Assembly (NCBI RefSeq): GCF_004010155.1
Contig: NZ_RRYH01000013.1
Coordinates: 124,001 to 188,000 of the forward strand
DNA from: Solirhodobacter olei
Lineage (GTDB): Bacteria; Pseudomonadota; Alphaproteobacteria; Rhodobacterales; Rhodobacteraceae
DNA: 64,000 nt
Direction of reading: 5' to 3'
The first letter of the stretch is position 1. Every line of letters starts with the position of its first letter. The notes below the pieces were generated by a model. It saw only the letters and a program-made list of their open reading frames with translations. It ran no database searches and was not told the origin of the DNA. Positions 17,546 to 26,989 of the stretch are shown piece after piece. A program made the position numbers and the translations under genes.

Positions 17546-18308
17546 AAGAAGGGAGCCCCATTCAGTACAGTAGCAGATGGGCCCAGAGCCCGCTGCCTCG
17601 AGCGACCAGAACCTGCCGTCCGCGAGAGTGATTATCAAGCTAGCTAAGGCGTAGTCGGCGAGGTGAAAATTGGAAACCGGTCAGTCCGCAAGCGGCAAGG
17701 GCCGCCGTCCAGTAGGATGCTTTTGTTCCTTTCGCTTGGTAGAGGCCTTGCCTTTGTTATCCGCCGCAATTGCAAGTGTGCGAATCGCTTTAGCTGCGCT
17801 CCGACCGAAAATGGCTGGTGCGGTTGGCCCTGTTTTGTTCCTTTATTGTCTCGCACCGTGACACGGTCATTGGCCGCGTCGTGCACTATTCTCTAATTGG
17901 CAATTCTAGCCCAAAAAATGACCGATTTTCTGCACCTTTGGGTTACAATTCATGTACCAAACCAAACTCGGGGCTTGCTGACTTAAGCAAGCTGTTTCGA
18001 TGCAGATGGTCGCGGCCATTTAGCGACCCAGGCAAGAGTTCAGTGCGGGAGCAAAAGTGCTCCGCACCGGTCGCATGGCTGGCGCGGGATCTGTCTGCTT
18101 TTTCGCAAGACCAAGAACATAGGTGCGTCATGAGTGATGTCCCAATAGGACCATTAGAAGCGAGGCACGCAGGTTCCCTGCGGCCCATTCCGACGAAGGT
18201 CGGCAGGCCAAAGCCACGGCGATCAGCCCCGAGAAGCGCAACTCCAAGTTGGGACAGGCTTCATGGCGAAAATACCGGCTGCGCATCCAGCAAAAATGGG
18301 GGCACCAC
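17546..18308. other. 763-base stretch without a recognisable gene, locally AT-richer
   Basis: Frames of 60-160 codons exist but none has family character. The composition between about 17650 and 18000 is clearly richer in A+T than the neighbouring operons (for example the runs near 17930-17970), which suggests foreign or decayed DNA. Confidence 0.4.
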
Positions 18309-19130
18309 ATGACGCCGCCAGTCATCGCCGTCTATCTCCTTCTCACGGCCTGCCTTCACAATAATCCAAGGCACTTTGTCGAAATCGACCAAACTCAAGT
18401 TTGCGCGCAAGTCACGGGGTCTTCGCTTGGCCCCACCACACCTTGGATTACAAGCTACTCGATGGCCAGCGTCGAGGATCTTGCCATGGCAGCCGGCGCG
18501 AAGCAGTCCTATGAATTTTGGCTATCTAAGGGTCTTGCTCCGGCAGCGGCCCTCGCAATGGTAGCAGACGAACAGGGCGAAAGCGGCTTCAATTGGGTGA
18601 AACGCGGCGATGGCGGCGCTGCGGGCGGTTCGTTTCAATGGCACGCTGATAGACGGGCGGATATTCTGAGGGGGACAGGGATCGACGTTTGGAATCGGAA
18701 CACATCACATTTGCAACAGCTCCGAGCGGCTTACTGGGAGATGACGCAAGGCACTGACGCCGGCGCTCGCGCAGCATGGTCCGCCCTCACTGGGGCGAAG
18801 ACGATGGCCAAATGCATCAGAGCGGCCGTCAGAGACTTCGAACGGACCCGACATCCTGTCCCGGACGTGCGCAAGCGCATTGGCTATGCGGAACACTGGT
18901 TGCCCTTACTAATTGCCAGCGCCGCAGATCACCCGCTTCTGCCGGCAGCGGCGAGGCAGATGGGACCCACCTCAAAGGTGAGGGAAAAGGTTGGCCAAAA
19001 CAATGTTCTGGCCGGCATCTCGTTGCGGGCTGATGGGAGTAAACGCACGGAAGTCGGTTCTCTCCTCGTCAACGGAGCCATGAGCTTTGCTGAGGCTTCA
19101 GTGTCGGAGTTGGCCTTCGCCGCGCCCTGA
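18309..19130 (+). CDS. Predicted lipoprotein with phage-tail-lysozyme-like domain
   Basis: 273 aa from an ATG with GGGGG about 8 bases upstream; a TTG 20 codons earlier is the alternative. The N-terminus has a hydrophobic stretch ending in LLTAC, which fits a lipobox with Cys15, although the n-region lacks basic residues unless the longer start is used. Residues about 55-130 match phage tail lysozyme proteins: FWLSKGLAPAAALAMVADEQ, ESGFNW and GDGGAAGGSFQWH-DRR. It may cut peptidoglycan from the periplasm. The C-terminal 60 residues are Ala/Ser-rich and unmatched. No other phage gene is nearby, so it is an orphan, probably acquired. Confidence 0.68.
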   Translation: MTPPVIAVYLLLTACLHNNPRHFVEIDQTQVCAQVTGSSLGPTTPWITSYSMASVEDLAMAAGAKQSYEFWLSKGLAPAAALAMVADEQGESGFNWVKRGDGGAAGGSFQWHADRRADILRGTGIDVWNRNTSHLQQLRAAYWEMTQGTDAGARAAWSALTGAKTMAKCIRAAVRDFERTRHPVPDVRKRIGYAEHWLPLLIASAADHPLLPAAARQMGPTSKVREKVGQNNVLAGISLRADGSKRTEVGSLLVNGAMSFAEASVSELAFAAP

Positions 19131-19244
19131 ACAGAATGCGGCTCTGGGCCGTTATTCGCCGTGCGCGGCATCAATTTTCAGATTCATTTGCTTGGACGGA
19201 GCCTTGTGGCACAAGCGGTGTAGATATGTCTTTGAGGAAGGCCA

Positions 19245-19862
19245 TTGCATTTTGTCCCGTTTTCCTATGCGATTGACTTGGCTGGAACATTTGCGTTCGG
19301 ACTGAGTGGCGCCATGGTCGCCGTCCGGCGGCAACTCGACCTCTTCGGGATCCTCGTGCTCGCGGCGGCTACTGGCGTTGCCGGAGGTATGATCCGGGAC
19401 ATCCTACTCGGAGACTTACCCCCGGAGGCACTGCGCAACACATGGTCGCTCGCGGTGACCTGCCTGGCGGGCGTTTGTGCATTCTTCTTCGGGCCGCTCA
19501 TCGAGCGGTTGAATCGGCCTGTCATGTTGCTGGACGCAGTGGGGCTCGGCGTGTTTGCCGTGGCCGGCTGCCAGAAGGCGCTGGCCATCGGGCTGAACGC
19601 GCCCGGCGCAGTGCTCCTCGGTATGATAACAGCGGTCGGCGGTGGCGTGCTGCGCGATGTCATGGCCGCCGAGATACCGCGTGTTCTGCGGGAGGATGTC
19701 TATGCCCTGGCGGCGCTCGCGGGCGCGGCTCTCTATGTCGCCGGGCTGAGGATGGGAGCTCAGGAGCCCATAGTTGCGGCCTGCGCCGCGCCGCTCTCCT
19801 TCGCCATCCGGGTTGCGAGCGTTCGTTACGGCTGGAAGCTGCCTCGCGCGCCGTGGTCTTAA
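19245..19862 (+). CDS. TRIC/UPF0126-family membrane channel (YadS-like)
   Basis: 205 aa from a TTG start with GAGGAAGG directly upstream. Seven hydrophobic segments fall into two three-helix repeats, each with the family's glycine signature: GVAGGMIRDILLG (about residues 45-57) and AVGGGVLRDVMA (about 131-142), plus a seventh helix. Proteins of this family form trimeric monovalent-cation channels in the inner membrane; some are annotated as glycine transporters. It is monocistronic with no functional hint from its neighbours. Confidence 0.9.
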   Translation: MHFVPFSYAIDLAGTFAFGLSGAMVAVRRQLDLFGILVLAAATGVAGGMIRDILLGDLPPEALRNTWSLAVTCLAGVCAFFFGPLIERLNRPVMLLDAVGLGVFAVAGCQKALAIGLNAPGAVLLGMITAVGGGVLRDVMAAEIPRVLREDVYALAALAGAALYVAGLRMGAQEPIVAACAAPLSFAIRVASVRYGWKLPRAPWS

Positions 19863-20095
19863 GACCGCAATCTTCTTCAAGAATGGAATGGGCCAATGCG
19901 TCGAACCGACCGGTGTCGCAGGTGAGCGGCCGAGCCGCAGGTAGAGGCTGAAATGAAGGCGCCACTCCCACCAGTTGCAACAACGGAAAGAACCGTTCGC
20001 CTGCCATCTGGCTGCACGACCCACGCCCAGTGAGCGAAATCGGGGCACGAAGCAGAGGTCAGGTGGGAGGCGGTCGCACGGCGGCTCCGGGCCGT

Positions 20096-21514
20096 TCATA
20101 CGAAACCCGCCATGTGTAGGCGCAGGCGAAGCTCCTGCATCTTGGCCTCGTCTTTCAGAGGGACGCGCTCGACGGCGCTGGCCGCGATATCCGGCAGAAC
20201 CTCACGGCAGGTTTCGACGGCGGCCCGTGCATCTTCGGCTTGTCCGAGAGCTATATGGCTGGCCGCCAGAATGAAATACGCATGCTGCCAGCGGGGATTG
20301 TGGTGGATTGCGCGCTCGGCCCATTCGATCGCGGACGGGTGGTCACCCGCCACGTAATTGGCGATGGCGAGGCCCGAGAACCGGAAGAAGATGCTCGGAT
20401 CCCGTGGGTTCATGCGGATCGCGATGGTCTGATTCTCGATGGATTCTCCGGTTCGCCCGACCAGCGCCAGCGCCGTGCCAAGGCTACCGCGGGCGACGGA
20501 ACAGTTCGGGTTCAGTTCGACCGCGCGCTCGAGCGCGGCGAGACCCTCTTCATGCCGGTGCAGACCCCAGCAGGAAATCCCGAGCGCCCATTGGGCGTAT
20601 TCGTTCTTCGGGTCGAGCTGTGTCGCCCGCCGACCAAGCGCATGAGCCGCCTCGGCCGCATGGAGCGTATCCTGGGCGAAGCCCAGCAAGGCGACGTGAT
20701 GGTTGATCAGCGAAAGAACCATGTTCGCTTCTGCGCTTTTGGGGTCGAGCGCGAGCGCCCGTTCCAGAAGGATCTTCGCCGCCGCATAGGCGTCCGGCGT
20801 GAAATCGTAAAGCAGGTGCCAGGCGCGCATCGTCAGTTCCCAGACGGTCAGGTCCGGGCGGGTCCCGCGTTCGACCGGCTCCTCGGCGGTGTTCAGGTGG
20901 ACGACGGTCTGGAGCGAGGCGACGACCTGGCGGGTGATCTCGTCCTGAAGGTCGAAGACATCCTTGAGCTGACCGTCATAGCGTTCCGACCAGACATGAC
21001 CCCCGGTCAGGCCGTCGATCAGCTGGGCGGTCACCCGGATCCGGTCGCCGGCGCGCCGGACGCCGCCCTCCAGCACGAAGCGGACGCCAAGCTCGGTCGC
21101 CACACGCCGGACATCGACGGACTGGCCCTTGTAGGTGAAAGAGGAGTTGCGCGCGATGACGAAGAGCCAGGGCGAACGGGAGAGTGCGGTGATGATGTCC
21201 TCGGTGATCCCGTCCGAAAAATACTCCTGTTGCGGGTCACCTGACATGTTCTCGAAGGCCAGGACCGCGATTGAGGGCTTGTCGGGCCGGGGCGGGTGGT
21301 CCGCGACAGAACCGGTGGGCGCCGCGGCTTCGATCTGCTTGCGGAGATCCAGTTTCGAGGAAACGCCGAGCTTGCGATAGATCGTCGCCAGATGGGTGCG
21401 GACGGTCGAGGGCGCGATGCAGAGCCGATCGGCAATTGCCTGATAGGTGTCCCCCTGCGCATAGGCGCTAGCGATCTCGTTCTCGCGCGGGCTGAGAATC
21501 TCATCGGGCAACAC
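20096..21514 (-). CDS. LuxR-type HTH regulator with TolB-like and TPR domains
   Basis: 472 aa from a GTG start (AAGGGA 9 bases upstream); the frame is open to 21607, but the extra N-terminal residues look non-coding. N-terminal GerE/LuxR helix-turn-helix: LSPRENEIASAYAQGDTYQA then IAPSTVRTHLATIYRKLGV (about residues 8-60). A linker leads to a TolB-like domain (SIAVLAFENMSGDPQQEYFSDG, about 82-190), then four to five tetratricopeptide repeats to the end. This architecture occurs in soluble regulators without a receiver or cyclase domain; the input is unknown. It is divergent from the NTF2-like gene, its likely target. Confidence 0.88.
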   Translation of the reverse strand: MLPDEILSPRENEIASAYAQGDTYQAIADRLCIAPSTVRTHLATIYRKLGVSSKLDLRKQIEAAAPTGSVADHPPRPDKPSIAVLAFENMSGDPQQEYFSDGITEDIITALSRSPWLFVIARNSSFTYKGQSVDVRRVATELGVRFVLEGGVRRAGDRIRVTAQLIDGLTGGHVWSERYDGQLKDVFDLQDEITRQVVASLQTVVHLNTAEEPVERGTRPDLTVWELTMRAWHLLYDFTPDAYAAAKILLERALALDPKSAEANMVLSLINHHVALLGFAQDTLHAAEAAHALGRRATQLDPKNEYAQWALGISCWGLHRHEEGLAALERAVELNPNCSVARGSLGTALALVGRTGESIENQTIAIRMNPRDPSIFFRFSGLAIANYVAGDHPSAIEWAERAIHHNPRWQHAYFILAASHIALGQAEDARAAVETCREVLPDIAASAVERVPLKDEAKMQELRLRLHMAGFV

Positions 21515-21684
21515 GGGCTCAAATCCCTTGGTGGCTCTCCTGAACAGCCTGGGGCGGCCCCGGCGGACCTGCAAATGCTGTATCAAAATACCGCACAGCG
21601 CGGCCACAGATTACCGCAGCTGCCGGATTCCTCAAAGCCGGGCCGCCCCGCATCCTGAGGTCATCCGCAACGGAGGATCGACAA

Positions 21685-22098
21685 ATGGGTATCGAACAGA
21701 CGGCACGCGACTTCTTCGAGGCTTGCGAGACGGGCGGTGGCTGGGCGGCTTGCAAGCCTTATTGCCGCGACGGGGCGAGCTTCGCCTGCCAGGCCGACGC
21801 ACTGGCCGGAACGGCTACGCTCGCCGACTACGCGGAGTGGATGAAGGGCCTTCTGGGACCGATCCCGGACGGGCGCTACGAGCTCAAGGCCTTTGCCGCC
21901 GACCCGGCGCGGGGCACGGTCGTGGCCGCGGCGGTGTTTCACGGAACCCAGACCGGCGAGGGCGGGCCCGTCGCGCCGACAGGCAAGGCCGTTGTGTCTG
22001 ACTACGTCTACCTCATGGAATTTGACGGCGACCACGTCCGCCACATGACGAAGGTCTGGAACGACATCCACGCGCTGCGTCAACTCGGGTGGGCCTAA
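21685..22098 (+). CDS. NTF2-like / SnoaL-like protein
   Basis: 137 aa with an RBS (GGAGGATCGACAA-ATG). The cone-shaped NTF2 fold is suggested by the start RDFFEACETGGGWAACKPYC, the middle DYAEWMKGLLGPIPDG and the strand pair YVYLMEFDGDHVRHMTKVWN ending in HALRQLGWA. Members bind small hydrophobic ligands or act as cyclases/isomerases; here the reaction is unknown. Its TAA overlaps the ATG of a following, now frameshifted MFS transporter gene, so it was part of a transport/metabolism operon. Confidence 0.82.
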   Translation: MGIEQTARDFFEACETGGGWAACKPYCRDGASFACQADALAGTATLADYAEWMKGLLGPIPDGRYELKAFAADPARGTVVAAAVFHGTQTGEGGPVAPTGKAVVSDYVYLMEFDGDHVRHMTKVWNDIHALRQLGWA

Positions 22099-23215
22099 TG
22101 CGCTGGCGGATGCTCATCCTACTGTTCCTCGCGCGTATTGCGCTGGGGTTCCAGTTCCAGGCGATGGCCTCGGTGGGCGACAGACTCGCCGGGGCTGTTC
22201 CTGGCCTTGCCTGCGGGCCTGTCGGGTCGGTTTGGGGCGGACCGGGTGCTGGCAGGTCTCGGTCTTGCCGCGCTGGCGGCCGGTGGCCTTGTCTGCGCTG
22301 CGGCACCGGGGCCGGGGATGGTCGCACTCGGGCGGCTGGTTTCGGCAGCAGGGGCGCTCTTCTCCACGCTCTACTTCACCAAGATGATCGCCGACTGGTT
22401 CGACGGGCGCGAGATGGCGACGGCGATGAGCGTTCTTGTGATGAGCTGGCCGTTCGGCATTGCCATGGGGCAGGAGGGCCACGCCTGGATCGCGCAGCAC
22501 TACGGCTGGCACGTGCCCTTCGCCGTGGCCTCGGCCTATTGCGCCCTGGCGTCTCTCGGCGTCCTCGGCTTCTGTCGTCCGCCGAACGCGCAGACCCACA
22601 CCGGTGCGCAGCGGATCGCCCGCCTTCTGCCGCGCGAATGGGCTCTGATCCTGTGCGCGGGCATTGCCTGGGGTGTCTTCAACGGAGGCTACGTGACCTG
22701 GCTTAGCTTCGGGCCGAGGATGCTTGAGGCGACCGGCACCGGTGTGCTTGCCGCGGCCTCGGTCATCAGCGTCGGAAGCTGGCTGATGATCTTCTCGGGT
22801 GCAGCCTGCGGCCAGATCGTCGACCGCTTCGGACATGCGGACACGGTGCTTGAGGTCTGCATGACCGGCGCCGTGGGGGGCCCTGTCCCTCCTGGTGGTG
22901 CCCGGGGCGGGTCTTATCGCGAACCTTCTGTTCGGGATCCTCGGCATGGCGCCCGCCGGCGTTATCATCGCGCTCTCCGGTCAGGCTGTCGCGCCGGAAC
23001 GGCGGGCCTTCGGTATGGGTGTCTTCTATACGATCTACTACGCGATCATGACCGCGGCCCCGCCCACTGCCGGTTGGATTTTCGACCGGACTGGCGGGGC
23101 GAGGGGGGCCATCCTCTTCGGCGCCTGCCTGTTCGCCCTGGTGTTGCCGGCAGCGATGCTGATTCGGAAACTCAAGGTAGTGCCCAAGGCCGCGGCAGCC
23201 CAGGAGGGCGTGTGA
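22098..23215 (+). pseudogene. MFS transporter, frameshifted twice
   Basis: Begins at the ATG overlapping the upstream stop. The first 28 residues (MRWRMLILLFLARIALGFQF...MASVGD) are a good first helix. Near 22185 the family-like frame shifts, and about 15-20 residues that normally follow are absent, so this looks like a small deletion. The second frame (PGLFLALPAGLSGRFGADRV onward) then runs to about 22875, where a run of six G shifts the frame; removing one G restores VGALSLLVVPGAGLIANLLF up to the stop at 23213-23215. About 10-11 of 12 helices are still recognisable (CynX/NimT-like MFS). Non-functional as written unless the indels are sequencing errors. Confidence 0.8.
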
Positions 23216-23751
23216 TGCAGATACGCAAGACAATGCTGATCCAGGAAAGGAGCGAGATCGACGAGATGGGGGCGCCCTGTGCGCCCCTCATCCGGGTGGC
23301 GGCGCTGCCTGTGCCGCAAAACCCTTACGCGGGCATCGACCAGCGGACCTGACAGTGCTCTTCGAGATTGGCGCGGCGCTTGGAGGAAGGCTCGCGTCCG
23401 ACATCGTAGCGGCCCTCGGGGCGCCCCTGTAATCTACGGTAAGGCCGCGATCGTGGGCACCCTTGGCGCATCGGAACACGGCGCAGCACTCTTGCACCCC
23501 CGGCTGGGTAAGCCGGTACGGCAGGCGATCGGCGGCGGCAAGGCGCTGATGCCGTCGAACGTCAAGGTTGCCGTGATGGGCGCCGCAATCGACCTGCCGC
23601 TGGGCATAAGGAGGAGGCCTGGTCCTTCGATCGCATCGACACGATGACAATCGTCATTCCGGATGCGCCGCGCCCAAACGAGATCGTCGTCTGCCTTGCC
23701 ATGTCCGATGGCGCACGGACTCGCGCAAGGGTGGGGAAAGGACCCACTTGA
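23215..23751 (+). pseudogene. Amino acid synthesis family protein (DUF1185), three frameshifts
   Basis: The ATG overlaps the MFS stop (TGATG). Similarity to the DUF1185 family passes through four frame segments: MQIRKTMLIQERSEIDEMG to about 23335, then DLTVLFEIGAALGGRLASDI (23346 on), then YGKAAIVGTLGASEHGAALL to LPLG (23435-23604), then HKEEAWSFDRIDTMTIVIPD to KGPT and a TGA at 23749-23751. All parts of the roughly 185-residue family are present, so this is recent decay. Family members occur beside hydantoin/Asp-Glu racemase and transporter genes, which matches the intact locus at 24.4-26.7 kb. Confidence 0.8.
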
Positions 23752-24024
23752 GCTGATGTGGTAGCGCGACGTAATGCATCTGGAGAGGGGGGCGTTGAAG
23801 CCGGCTCTCCCAGCGAATTCCGGCTCCGAGTTTCCGTCGGCAGAGGCCAGAAAGGCGTACTCCCGTGCCGCAGAGGGGCACATTCGGGGCAAGATCCGTT
23901 CGAGCCTGACCCGAAAGAGCTGAGGCTTTCAAGGCGCTCGCACGTGCTCCCGCCGCAGGCGCCGCAGCCTGTGGATGCTTTTGCTGAACCCGGGACGAGT
24001 TAGATCCGCGACGGCGGGGAAGGT

Positions 24025-24327
24025 TTGGAGCATATGGCGGCGTTGATGCGGCTGGGAGTCATCCCAATGCCGCGCGTGATGCCGAAGCAGTCACCAGACC
24101 GCTGCAGACATAGGATCATGAAAGTGAGGATCCCAGAGGCGCTCAGGGACGGCCCACAGACGTTACGCGAACTGGTGGCCTACGTGGCAAGTGACGTCCT
24201 GAGATCGTCCACGACGCGGCCTACAGGCGCACAGCGCATGTCTTGGCGAACAAGAAGGCGCGCGGGTTCACGCGCGTCGCTTTGGCACATCGCGATGCCG
24301 TCGGGAGAGGGAAACGCCATCAACTGA
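24025..24327 (+). pseudogene. Small winged-helix protein, probably frameshifted
   Basis: The plus frame from a TTG at 24025 gives IPEALRDGPQTLRELVAYVA, the start of a small alphaproteobacterial winged-helix type. The expected middle (HDAAYRRTAHVLANKKARGFTR) is found in another frame from about 24201, and the final wing (LWHIAMPSGEG) is back in the first frame. Two compensating single-base changes would explain this. Together with the two preceding genes it makes a run of three frameshifted genes. Confidence 0.5.
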
Positions 24328-24381
24328 GCCGGCGTAAGGGCCAAGCATACAGAAGCCTGAACGCCCAACCCGTCATCAGAG

Positions 24382-24403
24382 GCGGCGCCCCCGAGGGCGC
24401 CGC
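24382..24403 (-). terminator. Strong hairpin after the NCS1 transporter gene
   Basis: 9-bp perfect stem GCGGCGCCC/GGGCGCCGC with a CCGA loop, 10 bases beyond the minus-strand stop of the NCS1 gene. It has no U-tract, so it may be a 3'-end stabiliser or a Rho-assisted end. Confidence 0.55.
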
Positions 24404-24412
24404 ACTCCGGCT

Positions 24413-25897
24413 TCAGGCGGCCTGCCGCCGGGCAAGGACCAAGTGGATCGAGAATCCCAGGCCCATGCCGATGAACCAAGTGAAGTTCGCGGCAACATGC
24501 AGGGCGGGCACCAGCACACAGGCCACCGGGATGATCGCGGCCGGGATAATGGCCATCACAGCTGCCGGGTTGAAGCCGTTGCGGTACCAGTACCGTCCGT
24601 CCTCGCGCATGGTGTAAAGATCGTCCACGACCACGTTCTGTCGCTTCACCACGTAGTAGTCGGCGATCAGGATTCCGAAGAGCGGCCCGATGAACGACCC
24701 GAGGATGTCGAGCGTATAGTGGATGATCTCGGGGTTATTGTAGAGATTCCAAGGCGTGATGAAGATCGAGCCGATGGCCGCGATCATGCCGCCCATCCGC
24801 CAGCTGATCCGTTTCGGAGCGACGTTCGAGAAGTCGAAGGCAGGTGAAATGAAGTTGGCGACGATGTTGATGCCGATGGTCGCGATCATGAAGGTCATCG
24901 CGCCAAGGGCGACGGCGAACACGCTGTCGATCTGGGCGACCGTCTCGACCGGGTCCGTGATCATCCGCCCATAGACCGGCAATGTGGCCGAGGTAGTCAC
25001 CACGGTGAGGATCGAGAAGCCGAGGAAATTGATCGGCAGACCCCAAAAGTTGCCCTGCTTCACAGCTGCGAAGCTCTTGCCGTACCGTGAGAAGTCGCCG
25101 AAGTTCAGCATCGGGCCCGAGAAGTAGCTCACTACCAACGCGATGGCGTTGATCATCACCGGCAGGGCGTCCCAGCCCTTGTATTTCACCGCGCTGAGCG
25201 TCAGGCCGATGTTGCCGATCCCCGCCTTTGCCACGAGATAGATCGCAAGTGAGATCATCACCACGTAGACCGCCGGGCCGGCCCAGTCGATGAAGCGGCG
25301 AATGGCCTCCATCCCGCGCCAGAAGACCAGCGCCTGTACGACCCAAAGTACCATGAAGCAGCCCCAGCCGAGCGTCGAAAGCCCGGCAAAGCCGTATTGG
25401 GCGACGTCAGCATAGGGGGCGAGCGCGGGGGCGAACTTCAGCGTCAGCACAAGGAAGGCGACCGAGGCGAGATAGGTCTGGATCCCGTACCAAGCGACTG
25501 CGATCAGGCCGCGGATGATGGCGGGAATGTTCGCGCCCTTCACCCCGAAGACCGAGCGGCAGATGACAGGATAGGGCGTTCCCGTCGCCTGGCTGGGCTT
25601 TGCCACAAGGTTGCAGAAGAGTTGGACGATTACGATGCCGACGAGCAGCGACACCAGCACTTGCCAGCTTACCAGCCCCAGGGAAAACAGGCTTCCTGCC
25701 GTGATGTAGCCGCCGACGCTATGGACGTCGGACATCCAGAAGGCAAAGATGTTGTAGGCGCTCCAGTGCTGGTCGCGCAGCGGCGCCAGATCCTCGTTGA
25801 CGAGTCGGTCATCGTAGCCGGGCTTAATTACGTAGCCCGGTTCAATCATGACGCCGGGCTCCGCGGGCGCAAAGCCGCCCGCCGATGTGCTGGTCAT
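24413..25897 (-). CDS. NCS1-family nucleobase/hydantoin:cation symporter
   Basis: 494 aa with about 12 hydrophobic segments. Family motifs: NEDLAPLRDQHWSAYNIFAF in the N-terminal region, then WMSDVHSVGGY in helix 1, GVKGANIPAIIRGLIAVAWYG with ATGTPYPV in the helix 3-4 area, and GDFSRY in the middle. It is closest in appearance to the FurA/Mhp1/PucI-type carriers of allantoin, uracil or hydantoins. Its start overlaps the racemase stop (ATGA), so the pair is translationally coupled: the racemase product pathway and the carrier probably share a substrate such as a 5-substituted hydantoin or allantoin. The substrate cannot be fixed from the sequence. Confidence 0.92.
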   Translation of the reverse strand: MTSTSAGGFAPAEPGVMIEPGYVIKPGYDDRLVNEDLAPLRDQHWSAYNIFAFWMSDVHSVGGYITAGSLFSLGLVSWQVLVSLLVGIVIVQLFCNLVAKPSQATGTPYPVICRSVFGVKGANIPAIIRGLIAVAWYGIQTYLASVAFLVLTLKFAPALAPYADVAQYGFAGLSTLGWGCFMVLWVVQALVFWRGMEAIRRFIDWAGPAVYVVMISLAIYLVAKAGIGNIGLTLSAVKYKGWDALPVMINAIALVVSYFSGPMLNFGDFSRYGKSFAAVKQGNFWGLPINFLGFSILTVVTTSATLPVYGRMITDPVETVAQIDSVFAVALGAMTFMIATIGINIVANFISPAFDFSNVAPKRISWRMGGMIAAIGSIFITPWNLYNNPEIIHYTLDILGSFIGPLFGILIADYYVVKRQNVVVDDLYTMREDGRYWYRNGFNPAAVMAIIPAAIIPVACVLVPALHVAANFTWFIGMGLGFSIHLVLARRQAA

Positions 25898-26679
25898 TTC
25901 GCGAACTCCTTGTTGGGATTATCTTTGGTTTCTTGGTTGTTGGCCACCGGCCATGTAACCGGACGCCCGTGTTGCCCAGGAAGACCCTTGTCCTTACGCG
26001 GCGGCGCATAGCCACCCAGGCGCGAGGTGCGAAGACCGATCCGCGCCATCCCCTCGGCAAGCGCTACCGCAGCCGCGACACCGTCGATCACCGGCAGCCC
26101 GTGTTCCTCGGCAAGCCGCCCTGCCAAATCCGTCATGCCAGCGCAGCCCAATACCACGGCCTCAGCCCGGTCCTCGACCTTCGCCCGCGCAATCTCCGCC
26201 CCGATCTTTGCCGCGGCGCCGCTGCCGGGGATTTCCAGGTCCAGCACCGGCACTTCGGACGCACGCACCCGCGCGCAGCGGGCGGCCAGGCCGTAGCGGT
26301 GCATGTTGTGCTCGATCGCAGGGACCGATCGCCCAAGCGTCGTCACTACTGAGAACCGGTTTGCCAGCATCGCCGCCATGTGAAATCCGGCCTCGCCGAT
26401 GCCGACCACCGGGCGATCGGTGATGCAGCGCACCGCATCCAGCCCGGTGTCGTCGAAGCAGCCGATGATGACCGCGTCCACATCGCCTTCTGCCTCGACT
26501 ATCTCCAGCACGCCCGGCACGCAGAGCGCCTCATCGTAGAACCCTTCTATGCTTGCGGGCCCGAGTATCGGGTTGCGCGCAAGGATGGTCGTTCCTGGTT
26601 CGGCCGCCGCCCGTGCCGCCGCGGCGATCTTTGCGGTCATCGACGCGGTGGTGTTCGGATTGACGATCAACAGACGCAT
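25894..26679 (-). CDS. Asp/Glu/hydantoin racemase-family protein
   Basis: 261 aa from the ATG giving MRLLIVNPNTT, the usual N-terminus of this family; the longer frame adds 14 residues without homology. The two catalytic cysteines are in IIGCFDDTG (Cys74) and VVLGCAGM (Cys179), each at the family positions for two-base racemisation. The C-terminal tail after about residue 232 (PPRKDKGLPGQHG...) is longer and more polar than usual. It is upstream of the NCS1 carrier and 41 bases downstream of a perfect 14-bp palindrome. Likely role: racemising hydantoins or a related cytoplasmic amino acid derivative. Confidence 0.9.
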   Translation of the reverse strand: MRLLIVNPNTTASMTAKIAAAARAAAEPGTTILARNPILGPASIEGFYDEALCVPGVLEIVEAEGDVDAVIIGCFDDTGLDAVRCITDRPVVGIGEAGFHMAAMLANRFSVVTTLGRSVPAIEHNMHRYGLAARCARVRASEVPVLDLEIPGSGAAAKIGAEIARAKVEDRAEAVVLGCAGMTDLAGRLAEEHGLPVIDGVAAAVALAEGMARIGLRTSRLGGYAPPRKDKGLPGQHGRPVTWPVANNQETKDNPNKEFAK

Positions 26680-26719
26680 GGAAACTGTCCCGACTGGATT
26701 GTTTTCCCTACAGTAGGAC

Positions 26720-26733
26720 AATTGTTAACAATT
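26720..26733. promoter_or_regulatory. Perfect 14-bp palindrome, candidate GntR (FCD) operator
   Basis: AATTGTTAACAATT, 41 bases upstream of the racemase start, in a 310-base gene-free stretch between the GntR gene and its presumed target operon. The TTGT..ACAA core suits FadR/FCD-type GntR dimers. Confidence 0.65.
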
Positions 26734-26989
26734 CAGTCAACAACTTTCGTTTACGCCGTAACGGTGGAGGTGGCGCTCGCTTGCCCCGCCGCGCCGGACT
26801 TCGGAACAATCCTGCGATATGGCAATGGCTTGTGGGAGAGAGTGTCGCTCGCAAAACGCCATCCGAAAGGATGGTGCCACCGGAGTGATCTTCGTGCGCA
26901 AGGCTACAAACTGCGCGACTCATACCGGCGCAGCAGGTTGAAATGGGGGGCTGATGGGTGCCGCGGTGCGTGCCGCCAACCCGACTCGG

